Source of the DNA: Nocardioides plantarum
GTDB lineage: Bacteria > Actinomycetota > Actinomycetes > Propionibacteriales > Nocardioidaceae
NCBI RefSeq assembly: GCF_006346395.1
Contig: NZ_VDMS01000004.1
Location: 248,001 to 312,000, forward strand
DNA: 64,000 bases
Reading direction: 5' to 3'
Both the position numbers and the translations under genes were made by a program. Below are positions 44,587 to 53,567 of this stretch, piece by piece (position 1 is the stretch's first letter; every line of letters begins with the position of its first letter). Under the pieces are notes generated by a model. That model was given only the letters and a program-made list of their open reading frames with translations. It did not search any database and was not told where the DNA came from.

Positions 44587-45686
44587 TCCGGGACGCCGGT
44601 CAGCGCGGGACGCGCGGCCCGCGGGTTGGGGCAGCACCCGACCGGGCAGCGGTCCCAGCACGCCCCGAAGGACCCCTCGGCGGCGCGCGCCACCTCCTCG
44701 CCGCGCTCCACGGCGGCCCGCTCGAGCAGCAGGTCGCGGACGACGGCGACGAAGCGCGGGTCGTCGCCCGGCGTGGCCGCACGACGGAACGGCAGGCCGA
44801 GGCGCTCGGCGGTCTCCTTGGCCTCGGTGTCGAGGTCGTAGATGACCTCCATGTGGTCGGAGACGAAGCCGACGGGGACGACGACGACGCCGGACGCGCC
44901 CTCGGCCGCGAGGGCCTCGAGGTGGTCGTTGACGTCGGGCTCGAGCCACGGGGTCTGCGGTGAGCCGGAGCGCGAGCAGTAGACCAGCGCGTGCTCGTGG
45001 CGGCGGCCGGTCTGCTCGGCGACCGCGTCGACGACGACCTGCGCGACGTCGAGGTGCTGGGTGACGTAGGTGCCGTCGGCCTCCGGCGGCCCGCTGCCCT
45101 CGCTCATCGCCGTGGGGATCGAGTGGGTGACGAAGGCGATCCGCGCGTCGTCGGGCAGCTCGGCCAGGGCAGCGACCGTCGCGTCGACGACGGGCGTCAC
45201 GAAGCCGGGGTGGTTGAAGTAGTGACGCAGCTTGTCGAGGCGCGGCGTGTCGGGGCCGTCGACCCCGCCGGGCAGCGCGTCGACGGCGTCGAAGAGGTTC
45301 TCGCGGTACTGCCGGCAGCTCGACCACGACGAGTAGGCGCTGGTCACGAAGCAGGCCACCCGGCGTACGCCGTCGGCCGCCATCTGCGCGAGCGTGTCAC
45401 GCAGGTAGGGGTCCCAGTTGCGGTTGCCCCAGTAGACGGGCAGGTCGATGCCGTGCTCGTCGAGATCGACGCGCAGGGCGTCCAGGAACGCACGGTTCTG
45501 GTCGTTGATCGGCGAGCGGCCGCCGAACAGGTAGTAGTGCTGGCCGACCTCCTCGAGCCGCTCACGGGGGATCCCCCGGCCGCGGGTGACGTTCTCGAGG
45601 AACGGCACCACGTCGTCGGGGCCCTCGGGACCGCCGAAGGAGACCAGGAGCAGGGCGTCGTACGGCGCGATATCGGGTGGCAACAC
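44583..45686 (-). CDS. hemH: Ferrochelatase (coproporphyrin III type)
   Basis: 367 aa. [20 protein letters not shown] (N-terminus), [11 protein letters not shown], the metal-site His in [12 protein letters not shown] (~185) and the Glu side in [14 protein letters not shown] are present. The cysteines of an actinobacterial [2Fe-2S] cluster are visible in SWSSCRQYR and in the C-terminal [12 protein letters not shown]. In Gram-positive bacteria this enzyme (CpfC) inserts iron into coproporphyrin III. GTG 45686 has TACGAT 6 nt upstream. Coupled to the inositol phosphatase gene. Confidence 0.95.
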   Translation of the reverse strand: MLPPDIAPYDALLLVSFGGPEGPDDVVPFLENVTRGRGIPRERLEEVGQHYYLFGGRSPINDQNRAFLDALRVDLDEHGIDLPVYWGNRNWDPYLRDTLAQMAADGVRRVACFVTSAYSSWSSCRQYRENLFDAVDALPGGVDGPDTPRLDKLRHYFNHPGFVTPVVDATVAALAELPDDARIAFVTHSIPTAMSEGSGPPEADGTYVTQHLDVAQVVVDAVAEQTGRRHEHALVYCSRSGSPQTPWLEPDVNDHLEALAAEGASGVVVVPVGFVSDHMEVIYDLDTEAKETAERLGLPFRRAATPGDDPRFVAVVRDLLLERAAVERGEEVARAAEGSFGACWDRCPVGCCPNPRAARPALTGVPE

Positions 45687-45692
45687 CTCGCC

Positions 45693-45698
45693 ATCGTA
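45693..45698 (-). promoter_or_regulatory. -10 box of hemH
   Basis: Minus strand TACGAT, 6 nt before the GTG at 45686; leaderless-type spacing. Confidence 0.5.
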
Positions 45699-45775
45699 GG
45701 GAGCCGGGCCGCCGGTTCCTCACCCGTGCGGTCCCGGCGTGGTCCGAGACGGCGCGCGCCCTATGCTCCGCGGAG

Positions 45776-46990
45776 ATGCTTGCCACCTACCGCCGCATCC
45801 TGGAGCGACCCGGGACGGCCCTCTTCTCCGCGACCGGGCTGTTCGCCCGCCTGCCCATCGCCATGGTCGGCCTCGGCATCGTGCTCCTGGTCGAGGCCGA
45901 GTCGGGCTCCTACGGCCTGGCCGGATCGGTCTCGGCGGTCGCGCTGCTGGCCAACGCCGGCTGCGCGATCCTGCAGGCCCGCTGGATCGACCGGCTGGGA
46001 CAGTCGCGGGTGCTGGCGGTCGTGATCACGGTCTGGGGCGTCGCCCTCGCCGGGTTGATGTGGTCGGTGGAGTCCGGCTGGCCGCTGGTGGCGACCTACG
46101 CCCTCGCGGCGGTGGCCGGGGCGTCCCTGCCCTCGGTCGGTGCGTGCGTGCGGTCACGGTGGGCGCACGTGCTCACCGACGTCGGCGACCGGCAGACGGC
46201 CTTCGCGCTGGAGGCCGTGGCCGACGAGACCGTCTACATGGTCGGCCCGATCCTGGTCACCGTCCTGGCGACGGCCGTGCACCCGGTGGCCGGGCTGACC
46301 GCGGCCCTGGTCGCGGGCGTGAGCGGCACGCTGGCCTTCAGCGCCCAGCGCGCCACCGAGCCACCGCCGCACCCGCCGCTCGCCGATCGCCGCGACCGGG
46401 CCCGGATGCCGTGGGAGACCGTGCTGCCCCTGGCCGTCGCGTCCCTGGCGCTCGGGACGCTCTTCGGGGCCGCCGAGGTCACCACCGTCGCGTTCGCCGA
46501 GGAGCGCGACGCGAAGGCCCTCTCGGGGGTGCTGCTCGCCCTCTGGGCCGCCGGCAGCCTGATCGCCGGCTTCCTCACCGGTGCCGTCAGCTGGCGTCGT
46601 ACGGTCCTGTCGCGGCTGCGGATCGGCGCCGCGGCGATGGCCGTGGCGATGGTGCCGCTGTGCCTGATCGACCAGACCTGGTTGATGGGCGTGGTGCTGT
46701 TCGTCGCCGGGTTCGCGATCGCGCCGACGCTGATCGCCACGATGTCGCTCGCCGAGCGGACCGTGCCCGCCTCGCGCCTGACCGAGGGGATGGCGTTCGT
46801 GCAGACCGGCATCGTCGCGGGGGTCGCCCCGGGTGCCGCCCTCGCCGGTCTCGTCATCGACTCCGCCGGCGCCTCGCCGGCCTACCTCGTCTCGGTCGGC
46901 GGTGGCGTGCTCGCGCTGGTCGCGACGCTGGTGGTGCGGGTGCCCGCTGCCCCGAGGGGTGAGCGACCCGGCGTCGTACGACCAGCATGA
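45776..46990 (+). CDS. MFS transporter
   Basis: 404 aa from ATG 45776. About twelve transmembrane helices (GLFARLPIAMVGLGIVLLVE, VSAVALLANAGCAILQARWI, PLVATYALAAVAGASLPSVG, AAGSLIAGFLTGAVSW, WLMGVVLFVAGFAIAPTLIA). The intracellular loop WIDRLGQSRVL matches the MFS G-x3-D-R-x-G-R/x type. YMVGPILVTVLA resembles the proline motif of drug exporters. Substrate unknown. TATGCT lies 8 nt before the start. Its stop is 8 bp upstream of the glycosylase GTG, so they may be co-transcribed. Confidence 0.9.
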   Translation: MLATYRRILERPGTALFSATGLFARLPIAMVGLGIVLLVEAESGSYGLAGSVSAVALLANAGCAILQARWIDRLGQSRVLAVVITVWGVALAGLMWSVESGWPLVATYALAAVAGASLPSVGACVRSRWAHVLTDVGDRQTAFALEAVADETVYMVGPILVTVLATAVHPVAGLTAALVAGVSGTLAFSAQRATEPPPHPPLADRRDRARMPWETVLPLAVASLALGTLFGAAEVTTVAFAEERDAKALSGVLLALWAAGSLIAGFLTGAVSWRRTVLSRLRIGAAAMAVAMVPLCLIDQTWLMGVVLFVAGFAIAPTLIATMSLAERTVPASRLTEGMAFVQTGIVAGVAPGAALAGLVIDSAGASPAYLVSVGGGVLALVATLVVRVPAAPRGERPGVVRPA

Positions 46991-46997
46991 TGACCCG

Positions 46998-47798
46998 GTG
47001 CCCGAGCTGCCCGAGGTCGAGACCGCCCGCACCGCGATCGAGCGGGCGGCGCTGGGCCGCACCATCGCCGACGTCGACGACCGCGACAGCTACGTCTGCC
47101 GACCGCACGCGCCGGGCGAGATCCGGGACGCGCTGGTCGGGCGCGAGCTGACCTCGGCCCACCGACGCGGCAAGACCATGTGGGTGTCCACGTCGGGCTC
47201 GGGCCCCTCGCTCGGTCTGCACCTCGGCATGGCCGGGCGGATCTTCGTCACCGAGGCCGACGGCACGGTGGTCGAGGGCGGCGACCCGATCCGTCGGGGC
47301 GGCGCGGAGCCCAAGGCGGAGTGGGACCGGTTCACGATCGCCTTCGAGGACGGCGCGGTGCTGCGGCTGTTCGACAAGCGTCGACTGTCGCGGGCCGTGC
47401 TCGACCCCGACCTCGACCGGCTCGGGCCGGACGCGGGCGAGGTCGGCCTCGCGGAGTTCCGTGAGCGGATGAGCCGGGGCACCGCGCCGGTCAAGGCCCG
47501 CCTGCTCGACCAGTCGGTGCTCGCCGGCGTCGGCAACCTGCTGGCCGACCAGACGCTCTGGCAGGCCCGCATCGACCCGCGCCGTCGCGTCGACACGCTC
47601 GACCCCGACGACCTGACCGCGCTGCACCGGTCGCTGCGCAGCGCCACGAGGTCGGCGATCGCGAAGGGCGGCGTGCACACCGGCGAGGTGATCGCGCACC
47701 GCCGTCGCGGCGAGCACTGCCCGAGGTGCGGCGCCGAGATGGCGCGCGGCACCGTCGGTGGTCGTACGACGTGGTGGTGCTCGGTCGAGCAGGTCTGA
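46998..47798 (+). CDS. Fpg/Nei-family DNA glycosylase with incomplete zinc finger
   Basis: 266 aa from GTG 46998; mature N-terminus PELPEVETAR with catalytic Pro2 and Glu3. The beta-hairpin Lys is in HRRGKTMWV (~57) and the helix-two-turn-helix in LAGVGNLLADQTLWQARIDP, where Gln replaces the Glu usual in ADE. The C-terminal finger reads CPRC-x16-C-x2-E: the fourth cysteine is a Glu (WWCSVEQ). It excises oxidised bases with AP-lyase activity in related enzymes. Whether this variant keeps zinc or uses a zincless finger is unclear. Confidence 0.88.
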   Translation: MPELPEVETARTAIERAALGRTIADVDDRDSYVCRPHAPGEIRDALVGRELTSAHRRGKTMWVSTSGSGPSLGLHLGMAGRIFVTEADGTVVEGGDPIRRGGAEPKAEWDRFTIAFEDGAVLRLFDKRRLSRAVLDPDLDRLGPDAGEVGLAEFRERMSRGTAPVKARLLDQSVLAGVGNLLADQTLWQARIDPRRRVDTLDPDDLTALHRSLRSATRSAIAKGGVHTGEVIAHRRRGEHCPRCGAEMARGTVGGRTTWWCSVEQV

Positions 47799-47833
47799 CG
47801 GGCGGTCCGCGGGCGCGCCACGGTCAGCCACGG

Positions 47834-48454
47834 TCAGACGGCGGCCGAGCCCGTCGGCTTGGGTGCCTGCCAGCCGCGCCAGATCGCGAGCAGCCGCCAG
47901 GAGAGACAGACCGCCGCGCCGGCGACGGCCACGACGGCGACCGGGAGGTCGGTGCGCTCCCCGACGACGGCGACCGCCGCTCCGGCGAGGGCCGGGGTCG
48001 CGTAGAGCTCGCCACGGAACACCACCGGCACCCGGCCGGCGAGCAGGTCGCGGACCATGCCGCCGCCGATGCCGGTGACCATGCCCATCAGCGCCGCCGG
48101 GAGCGGGCCGAGGCCGTAGTCGAGCGCCTTCAGCGCGCCCGCGACGCAGAACACCGACAGGCCGAAGGCGTCGAAGACCGACACCCGGCGCTCCATCCGG
48201 CCGAGCACGCCGTGGAACCAGAAGGTGACGAGTCCCGCGACCACGGGGACCACCAGGTAGCGCCAGTCGGCCAGCGCCGCGGGCGGCGTGGCCCCGATCA
48301 GGACGTCGCGCAGGAACCCGCCACCCAGGCCGGTCGTCCCGGCGAGGACGAGCACGCCGAACACGTCGAGGTCCATGCGGACCGCCACCAGCGCGCCCGA
48401 GATCGCGAAGACGAAGATGCCGACGAGGTCGAGCGTGACGAGGGTGCCGGACAC
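47834..48454 (-). CDS. TRIC/UPF0126 trimeric cation channel family protein
   Basis: 206 aa. GTG 48454 was chosen (VSGTLVTLDLV) because TACTCT lies 6 nt upstream; another GTG is one codon earlier. Two homologous halves of three helices each carry the family glycine motifs, TTGLGGGFLRDVL (~42) and VTGIGGGMVRDLL (~125), plus a seventh helix. Prokaryotic TRIC channels pass monovalent cations. Likely in the plasma membrane. Convergent with the glycosylase gene. Confidence 0.92.
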   Translation of the reverse strand: MSGTLVTLDLVGIFVFAISGALVAVRMDLDVFGVLVLAGTTGLGGGFLRDVLIGATPPAALADWRYLVVPVVAGLVTFWFHGVLGRMERRVSVFDAFGLSVFCVAGALKALDYGLGPLPAALMGMVTGIGGGMVRDLLAGRVPVVFRGELYATPALAGAAVAVVGERTDLPVAVVAVAGAAVCLSWRLLAIWRGWQAPKPTGSAAV

Positions 48455-48460
48455 CACGTC

Positions 48461-48466
48461 AGAGTA
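48461..48466 (-). promoter_or_regulatory. -10 box of the TRIC-family gene
   Basis: Minus strand TACTCT, 6 nt before the GTG at 48454; leaderless-type spacing. Confidence 0.4.
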
Positions 48467-48564
48467 GTCAGAGGAGGGCCAGGGGTAGGGCGCGCCGTCC
48501 GGTCATCGAGGTCGCGCTGGCGTAGGGTCGATCGGAACGCAGCAGCGCAGGAGGTGGGGACGAG

Positions 48565-49638
48565 ATGGAGAGGGCCGAGCAGGTCGTGGAGCCGGTCGAC
48601 CCCGCTCTGTCGCGTCGCTCCACCCCCGCGGACGCCGAGCCCGCGATCCCCCACGAGCTGGGGCTGAGCCTGGCGGGCGTGAGCGACGACCGCACCCGGC
48701 TCCTGCTCGTCGACGAGCGCGGTGGCACCTTCACCCTCGCCGTCACGCCCAGCCTGCGAGCCGCGCTTCGCGGCGATGCCTCACGCCTCGGTCAGTTGGA
48801 GATCCCCATGACTAGTGTCCTGCGCCCCAAAGACATCCAGGCTCGGATCAGGTCGGGTGAGACCGCCGAGCAGGTCGCCCAGGCCGCCCAGACCAGCGTC
48901 GACAAGATCATGGCGTTCGTCGCCCCCGTGCTCGCCGAGCGCGCCCACGTCGCCGAACGCGCCCAGCGCTCCAACGTGCGCCGCTCCGCCGGCGAGAGCC
49001 CCCAGGGCGGCCGCACCCTGGGCGAGGCCGTCGAGTCCCACCTGCGCTCGCTCAACCTCGACCCCGACGGCGTCGAGTGGGACGCCTGGAAGCGCGAGGA
49101 CGGGCGCTGGGCCCTGACCGCCGGCTACGCCCTGCCCGTGCGCACCGGCACCGCCCACCTCACCTTCGACGTCCCCGGCAACTACGTCGTGCTCGACGAC
49201 GCCGACGCCCGCTGGCTGGTCGGCGAGATCGTCGCCTCCCCCGCGCCGGCCCGCGACGACCTCAGCTCGGTGCGCGAGCGCCGGCTGACCTCCATCCCCC
49301 AGGACGAGCTGCCCCTGGGTGACGACGCCATCGAGCTGGTCGCCGACGCACCGGCCGACCTGACGGTCGGCCTGACGCCCGACGTGACCACCGAGGAGTC
49401 GTACGACGACCCGGTCGAGGCGTTCCTCGACGCCTCCCCCGCCTCCGACGACCCTGCGCTGCGCGACGAGGCGGCCGACGCCGCCGCCGAGGAGCCCGAC
49501 CCCGTCCTCACCACCGAGCCCGCCCCCGAGCCGAGCGAGCCCGACGAGCCGGCCGGCCGGCGTACGGTGCAGAAGAAGAAGGGCCGCGCATCGGTCCCGA
49601 GCTGGGACGAGATCATGTTCGGGCCGAGCGACCAGTGA
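48565..49638 (+). CDS. sepH: Septation protein SepH
   Basis: 357 aa. The N-terminal DUF3071 domain with HTH-like LRPKDIQARIRSGETAEQVA (~86-105), a central GVEWDAWKREDGRWALTAGY segment, a disordered acidic middle and the conserved end RASVPSWDEIMFG are all present. SepH of Streptomyces stimulates FtsZ ring assembly. A strong ribosome site (aggaggtgggg) precedes ATG 48565. Its stop codon lies in the stem of the first hairpin of the following repeat element. Confidence 0.94.
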   Translation: MERAEQVVEPVDPALSRRSTPADAEPAIPHELGLSLAGVSDDRTRLLLVDERGGTFTLAVTPSLRAALRGDASRLGQLEIPMTSVLRPKDIQARIRSGETAEQVAQAAQTSVDKIMAFVAPVLAERAHVAERAQRSNVRRSAGESPQGGRTLGEAVESHLRSLNLDPDGVEWDAWKREDGRWALTAGYALPVRTGTAHLTFDVPGNYVVLDDADARWLVGEIVASPAPARDDLSSVRERRLTSIPQDELPLGDDAIELVADAPADLTVGLTPDVTTEESYDDPVEAFLDASPASDDPALRDEAADAAAEEPDPVLTTEPAPEPSEPDEPAGRRTVQKKKGRASVPSWDEIMFGPSDQ

Positions 49639-49744
49639 CTCAGCGAGGAACGAGCTGAGTCACGCAGGTCGCGCAGGTTGAGCAAGCCCTCCGGCTGAGG
49701 AACGAAGCCGGAACGGGCGCGTCGAAATCACCGCAGCAGCCGAC
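49635..49744 (+). repeat. Paired-hairpin intergenic element, copy 3
   Basis: Hairpin 49635-49663: stem gtgactcagc/gctgagtcac, loop gaggaacga, containing the sepH stop. A 26-nt spacer with ggttgagcaag follows. Hairpin 49690-49712: stem tccggct/agccgga, loop gaggaacga. The tail is gtcgaaatcaccgcag. The loop is the same as in the other two copies while the stems are different. Confidence 0.85.
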
Positions 49745-49790
49745 CGGCCGGGCCCCGTACTGACGCCTCCCGCGGGCCAACACCACGCAG

Positions 49791-49796
49791 TAGTGT
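49791..49796 (+). promoter_or_regulatory. -10 box of the double-SDR gene
   Basis: TAGTGT, 6 nt before ATG 49803; leaderless-type spacing. Confidence 0.55.
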
Positions 49797-49802
49797 CCGC
49801 CC

Positions 49803-51788
49803 ATGGCCTACTTCGTGACCGGCGCCACAGGGTTCATCGGTCGACACCTCGTGCAGGAGCTCGTCGACCACCGCGAGGGCGAGATCTTCGTGCTGTGCCG
49901 GGCCGGCTCGATCGGTCGGCTCGAGCTGCTGATGCGCCGGTGGGGCTCGGACCGGGTCGTCCCCGTCGTGGGCGACCTGGGGCAGCCGGGGCTCGGCGTC
50001 GACGAGGAGTGGGTGGCCGAGCACCGCGGTGGCATCGAGCACTTCTTCCACCTCGCCGCGATCTACGACATGACCGCCGACGATGCGACCAACGAGACGA
50101 TGAACGTCGGCGGCACCCGCCACGCCGTCGAGCTGGCCGGCGCCCTCGAGGCCGGTCGGTTCCACCAGGTGTCGTCGGTGGCCGCCGCAGGCGAGCTCAA
50201 GGGGCGCTTCGACGAGACGATGTTCGCCGAGGGCCAGCACCTGCCCTCGCCCTACCACCGCACCAAGTACGAGTCCGAGCGGATCGTGCGCGAGGAGAGC
50301 ACCGTCCCGTGGCGGGTCTACCGCCCCGCCATCGTCGTGGGTCACTCCGAGACCGGCGCCATGGACAAGGTCGACGGGCCCTACTACTTCTTCCCGGTCA
50401 TGAAGCTGCTGCGCGACCGGCTGCCGGCCTGGCTGCCGCTGGTCGGTGTCGACCTGGGCCAGACCAACGTGGTCCCGGTCGACTACGTCGCCAAGGCCAT
50501 GGACCACCTGGCCCACCTGCCCGACCGCGACGGCGAGGCCTTCCACCTGGTCAACCCCGAGCCGCAGTCGACGGTCGAGATGATCAACCTGTTCTGCAAG
50601 GCCGCCGGCGCCCCCCAGTTCGCGACGCCGGCGTCGCGGCTGCCCGTGCCGGCCCCCTTGCGCGCGGCCAGCCTGCTGCAGGCAGTGGTCAAGCTGCGCC
50701 CGGCGCAGCTCGTGCTCGACCAGACGCTGGGCCGCGTCGGCATCCCCGCCGAGGTGCTCGCCCATACCGGCTTCACCGCGGTCTTCGACTCCACGCGCAC
50801 CGAGCAGGCCCTGGCCGGCTCGGGCATCGCCGTACCCGACCTCGAGAGCTATGCCCGCTCGCTGTGGGGCTACTGGGAGGAGCACCTGGACCAAGCGACC
50901 GGCAACAACGCCAAGATCCGAGCGGCGCTGGCCGGCAAGCACGTGCTGATCACCGGTGCGTCCTCGGGCATCGGCCAGGTCACCGCGCTCAAGGTCGCCC
51001 AGGCCGGTGGCATCCCCGTCCTCGTGGCCCGCGGCAAGGACAAGCTCGAGGAGACCCGGTCGGTCATCGAGATGCGTGGCGGCACCGCCCACGTGTTCGC
51101 GTGCGACCTGTCCGACCTCGAGTCCATCGACCGGCTCTGCGAGCAGGTCACGGCCGAGCTGCCCTCGATCGACTTCGTGATCAACAACGCCGGCCGGTCC
51201 ATCCGGCGCTCGCTGCGGCTCAGCCACGACCGGTTCCACGACTTCGAGCGCACCATGCAGCTCAACTACTTCGGGGCGATCCGGCTGATCATGGGCCTGC
51301 TTCCCGCGATGGAGGCCCAGAGGTCGGGCCACATCGTCAACATCTCCTCCATCGGCGTGCAGACCAACCCGCCGCGCTTCTCGGCGTACGTCGCCTCGAA
51401 GGCCGCGCTCGACTCCTGGAGCACCGTCGTCGCCTCCGAGGTGGTCGGCAACGGCGTCACCTTCACCAACATCCACATGCCGCTGGTGCGGACGCCGATG
51501 ATCGCCCCGACCAAGATCTACGACAAGTTCCCCACCATCTCGCCGGCGCAGGCGGCCGACTCGGTGATCACCGCGATGGTCGACAAGCCCCACGAGATCA
51601 ACACCCCGCTCGGCAACGTCGGCGCGGTGGCGCACACCGTGGCGCCCAAGCTGGCGTTCCGGGTGCTCAACATGGCCTACCACGTGTTCCCGGACTCGGC
51701 CGCGGCCAAGGGCCAGCCCGCTGCGGGCGGCACCCGCGAGAGCGAGCAGATCATGCTCGCCAAGGTGTTCAAGGGCATCCACTGGTGA
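49803..51788 (+). CDS. Two-domain SDR fusion, fatty acyl-CoA reductase-like
   Basis: 661 aa. N-terminal ~360 residues form an extended SDR with GATGFIGRHLVQEL (~6-19) and active-site YHRTKYESE (~157), like the male-sterility/acyl-reductase NAD-binding domain. C-terminal ~290 residues form a classical SDR: LITGASSGIGQVTALK (~381), NNAGRS, NISSIG and YVASKAALD (~525). This arrangement is known from bacterial fatty acyl-CoA reductases that make fatty aldehydes or alcohols for wax esters. Substrate and product are inferred from domain order. Leaderless-type promoter. Confidence 0.87.
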   Translation: MAYFVTGATGFIGRHLVQELVDHREGEIFVLCRAGSIGRLELLMRRWGSDRVVPVVGDLGQPGLGVDEEWVAEHRGGIEHFFHLAAIYDMTADDATNETMNVGGTRHAVELAGALEAGRFHQVSSVAAAGELKGRFDETMFAEGQHLPSPYHRTKYESERIVREESTVPWRVYRPAIVVGHSETGAMDKVDGPYYFFPVMKLLRDRLPAWLPLVGVDLGQTNVVPVDYVAKAMDHLAHLPDRDGEAFHLVNPEPQSTVEMINLFCKAAGAPQFATPASRLPVPAPLRAASLLQAVVKLRPAQLVLDQTLGRVGIPAEVLAHTGFTAVFDSTRTEQALAGSGIAVPDLESYARSLWGYWEEHLDQATGNNAKIRAALAGKHVLITGASSGIGQVTALKVAQAGGIPVLVARGKDKLEETRSVIEMRGGTAHVFACDLSDLESIDRLCEQVTAELPSIDFVINNAGRSIRRSLRLSHDRFHDFERTMQLNYFGAIRLIMGLLPAMEAQRSGHIVNISSIGVQTNPPRFSAYVASKAALDSWSTVVASEVVGNGVTFTNIHMPLVRTPMIAPTKIYDKFPTISPAQAADSVITAMVDKPHEINTPLGNVGAVAHTVAPKLAFRVLNMAYHVFPDSAAAKGQPAAGGTRESEQIMLAKVFKGIHW

Positions 51789-51819
51789 CCCCCGAGTTGG
51801 CAATGGGTCTCGGGCGCGG

Positions 51820-51834
51820 TGAGAATGATTCTCA
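51820..51834 (+). promoter_or_regulatory. Zur box of the zinc uptake operon
   Basis: Perfect 15-bp palindrome tgagaatgattctca, matching the actinobacterial Zur consensus type. Its last base is the A of the znuA ATG (51834), so bound Zur would cover the transcription and translation start. Confidence 0.8.
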
Positions 51835-52769
51835 TGCGTCACATCCCGTTCCTGCTCGCCGGGGCGCTCGCGCTCTCGGGCTGCAGCGCGTTCGGTGACG
51901 ACACCGAGGGCACCCAGGTCGCCGCGGCGTTCTATCCCCTCGCCTGGGTCGCCGAGCGCGTCGCCGGCGACCACGCGACGGTCAGCAACCTGACCACCCC
52001 GGGCACCGAGCCCCACGATCTCGAGCTGACGATCCGCGAGACCGCCGAGATCGCCCGGGCCGACCTCGTCGTCCACGAGCAGGGCCTGCAGCCGGCCGTC
52101 GACGACGCCGTCGCCCAGAACGCAGCCGGCGAGGTCGTCGACGCGGCCGCGGTGGTCGGGTTGGAGCCGTTCGACGACCACGGCGACGAGCACGGCGACG
52201 ACCACGGCGACGAGGCGCACTCCGAGGACGACGGCCACGACCACGACGGCGAGCTCGACCCGCACTTCTGGCTCGACCCGCTCAAGATGGCCGACCTGGG
52301 CGACCACCTCGCCGACGACCTCGCCGACATCGACCCCGCCCACGCCGACGACTTCGCCGCCAACGCCGCCGCGCTGCGCACCGACCTCGAGGGGCTCGAC
52401 CGGGCCTTCTCCTCCGGCCTGGCCGACTGCGAGCGCCACACGATCGTGGTCTCGCACGACGCCTTCGGCTACCTGGGGCGCTACGGCATCGAGGTGGCCC
52501 CGGTGGCCGGGCTCACGCCCGACGCCGAGCCGACCCCCGCCACGCTCGCCGACCTGCAGCAGCTCATCGACGACGAGGGGCTCACGACCGTCTTCTCCGA
52601 GCGTCTCGCCAGCCCGCGGCTCACCCGCTCGCTCGCCGACGACATGGGGGTCGCCACCGCGGTGCTCGACCCGATCGAGGGCCTGACCGACGAGACCGCC
52701 GACGACGACTACCTGACCCTGATGCGCGGCAACCTCGCCGCCCTGCGCAAGGCCGACGGATGTCGCTGA
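51834..52769 (+). CDS. znuA: Zinc ABC transporter substrate-binding lipoprotein
   Basis: 311 aa from ATG 51834; upstream in-frame GTG/ATG codons lie within the Zur box. Signal PFLLAGALALSGC gives a lipoprotein (Cys ~17). Zinc ligands: His in GTEPHDLELT (~59), a His/Asp-rich loop (DDHGDEHGDDHGDEAHSEDD, ~120-140), LDPHFWLD (~148), VVSHDAFGYLGRYG (~208) and a late Asp. It captures zinc outside the membrane and passes it to ZnuBC. Overlaps znuC by 10 bp; the whole operon is under the Zur box. Confidence 0.93.
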   Translation: MRHIPFLLAGALALSGCSAFGDDTEGTQVAAAFYPLAWVAERVAGDHATVSNLTTPGTEPHDLELTIRETAEIARADLVVHEQGLQPAVDDAVAQNAAGEVVDAAAVVGLEPFDDHGDEHGDDHGDEAHSEDDGHDHDGELDPHFWLDPLKMADLGDHLADDLADIDPAHADDFAANAAALRTDLEGLDRAFSSGLADCERHTIVVSHDAFGYLGRYGIEVAPVAGLTPDAEPTPATLADLQQLIDDEGLTTVFSERLASPRLTRSLADDMGVATAVLDPIEGLTDETADDDYLTLMRGNLAALRKADGCR

Positions 52770-53557
52770 CCTCCGCCCCCGACCACCCGATCGAGCTGAC
52801 CGACGGGGCCGTCGCGATCGGCGGGCGTCCGGTCCTGCGCGGCATCGACCTGACCGTCCCCCACGGCCAGTTCGTCGCACTGCTCGGTGCCAACGGCTCC
52901 GGCAAGTCCACCCTGGTGCGAGCCCTGGTCGGGCTGCGGCCGCTGACCCGCGGCGAGCTGCGGCTCTTCGGCACCCCCCTCGCCTCGTTCGACGCCTGGC
53001 GGCGCATCGGGTTCGTGCCCCAGCGCAGCGGCGCGGCGTCCGGCGTGCCCGCGTCGGTGCGCGAGGTCGTCAGCTCCGGCCGCCTCACCCGACGTCGCCT
53101 GCTGCGCCCCCTGTCCGCCGCCGACCGCAGCGCCGTCGACGAGGCCATCGCCCTCGTCGGGCTCGGCGACCGGGCCCGCGACGGCGTCGGCACGCTGTCG
53201 GGCGGGCAGCAGCAGCGGGTGCTCATCGCACGCGCCCTGGCCGGTGACCCCGAGCTGTTCCTCCTCGACGAGCCCACCGCCGGCGTCGACCTGCACCACC
53301 AGCACGTGCTCGCCGACGCGCTCGGCGCCCTGAAGTCGCGCGGCACGACCGTCGTCCTGGTCGCCCACGAGCTCGGCCCCCTGGCCCCGCTGGTCGACCG
53401 GACGGTCGTCATGCGCGACGGCCGCATCTCCCACGACGGCCCGCCGGTCGTCGTACCCGACGGCGAGCCGCACGGTCCGGACTGCGGCCACGCCCACGCC
53501 GTACGCCGCCACGACCACGTGCCCCACGTGGCCTCTCCCCTGGAGCGCGACCGATGA
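52760..53557 (+). CDS. znuC: Zinc ABC transporter ATP-binding protein
   Basis: 265 aa. Walker A LLGANGSGKSTLVRALVG (~37-54), Q-loop GFVPQR, signature TLSGGQQQRVLIARAL (~148), Walker B LFLLDEPTAGVD, H-loop VLVAHELG. The tail is unusual: after ~225 residues come GEPHGPDCGHAHAVRRHDHV and further His, a metal-binding extension absent from most ATPases. The permease ZnuB has a similar tail. Drives zinc import. ATG overlaps the end of znuA. Confidence 0.93.
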   Translation: MSLTSAPDHPIELTDGAVAIGGRPVLRGIDLTVPHGQFVALLGANGSGKSTLVRALVGLRPLTRGELRLFGTPLASFDAWRRIGFVPQRSGAASGVPASVREVVSSGRLTRRRLLRPLSAADRSAVDEAIALVGLGDRARDGVGTLSGGQQQRVLIARALAGDPELFLLDEPTAGVDLHHQHVLADALGALKSRGTTVVLVAHELGPLAPLVDRTVVMRDGRISHDGPPVVVPDGEPHGPDCGHAHAVRRHDHVPHVASPLERDR

Positions 53558-53567
53558 CCACCCCACG

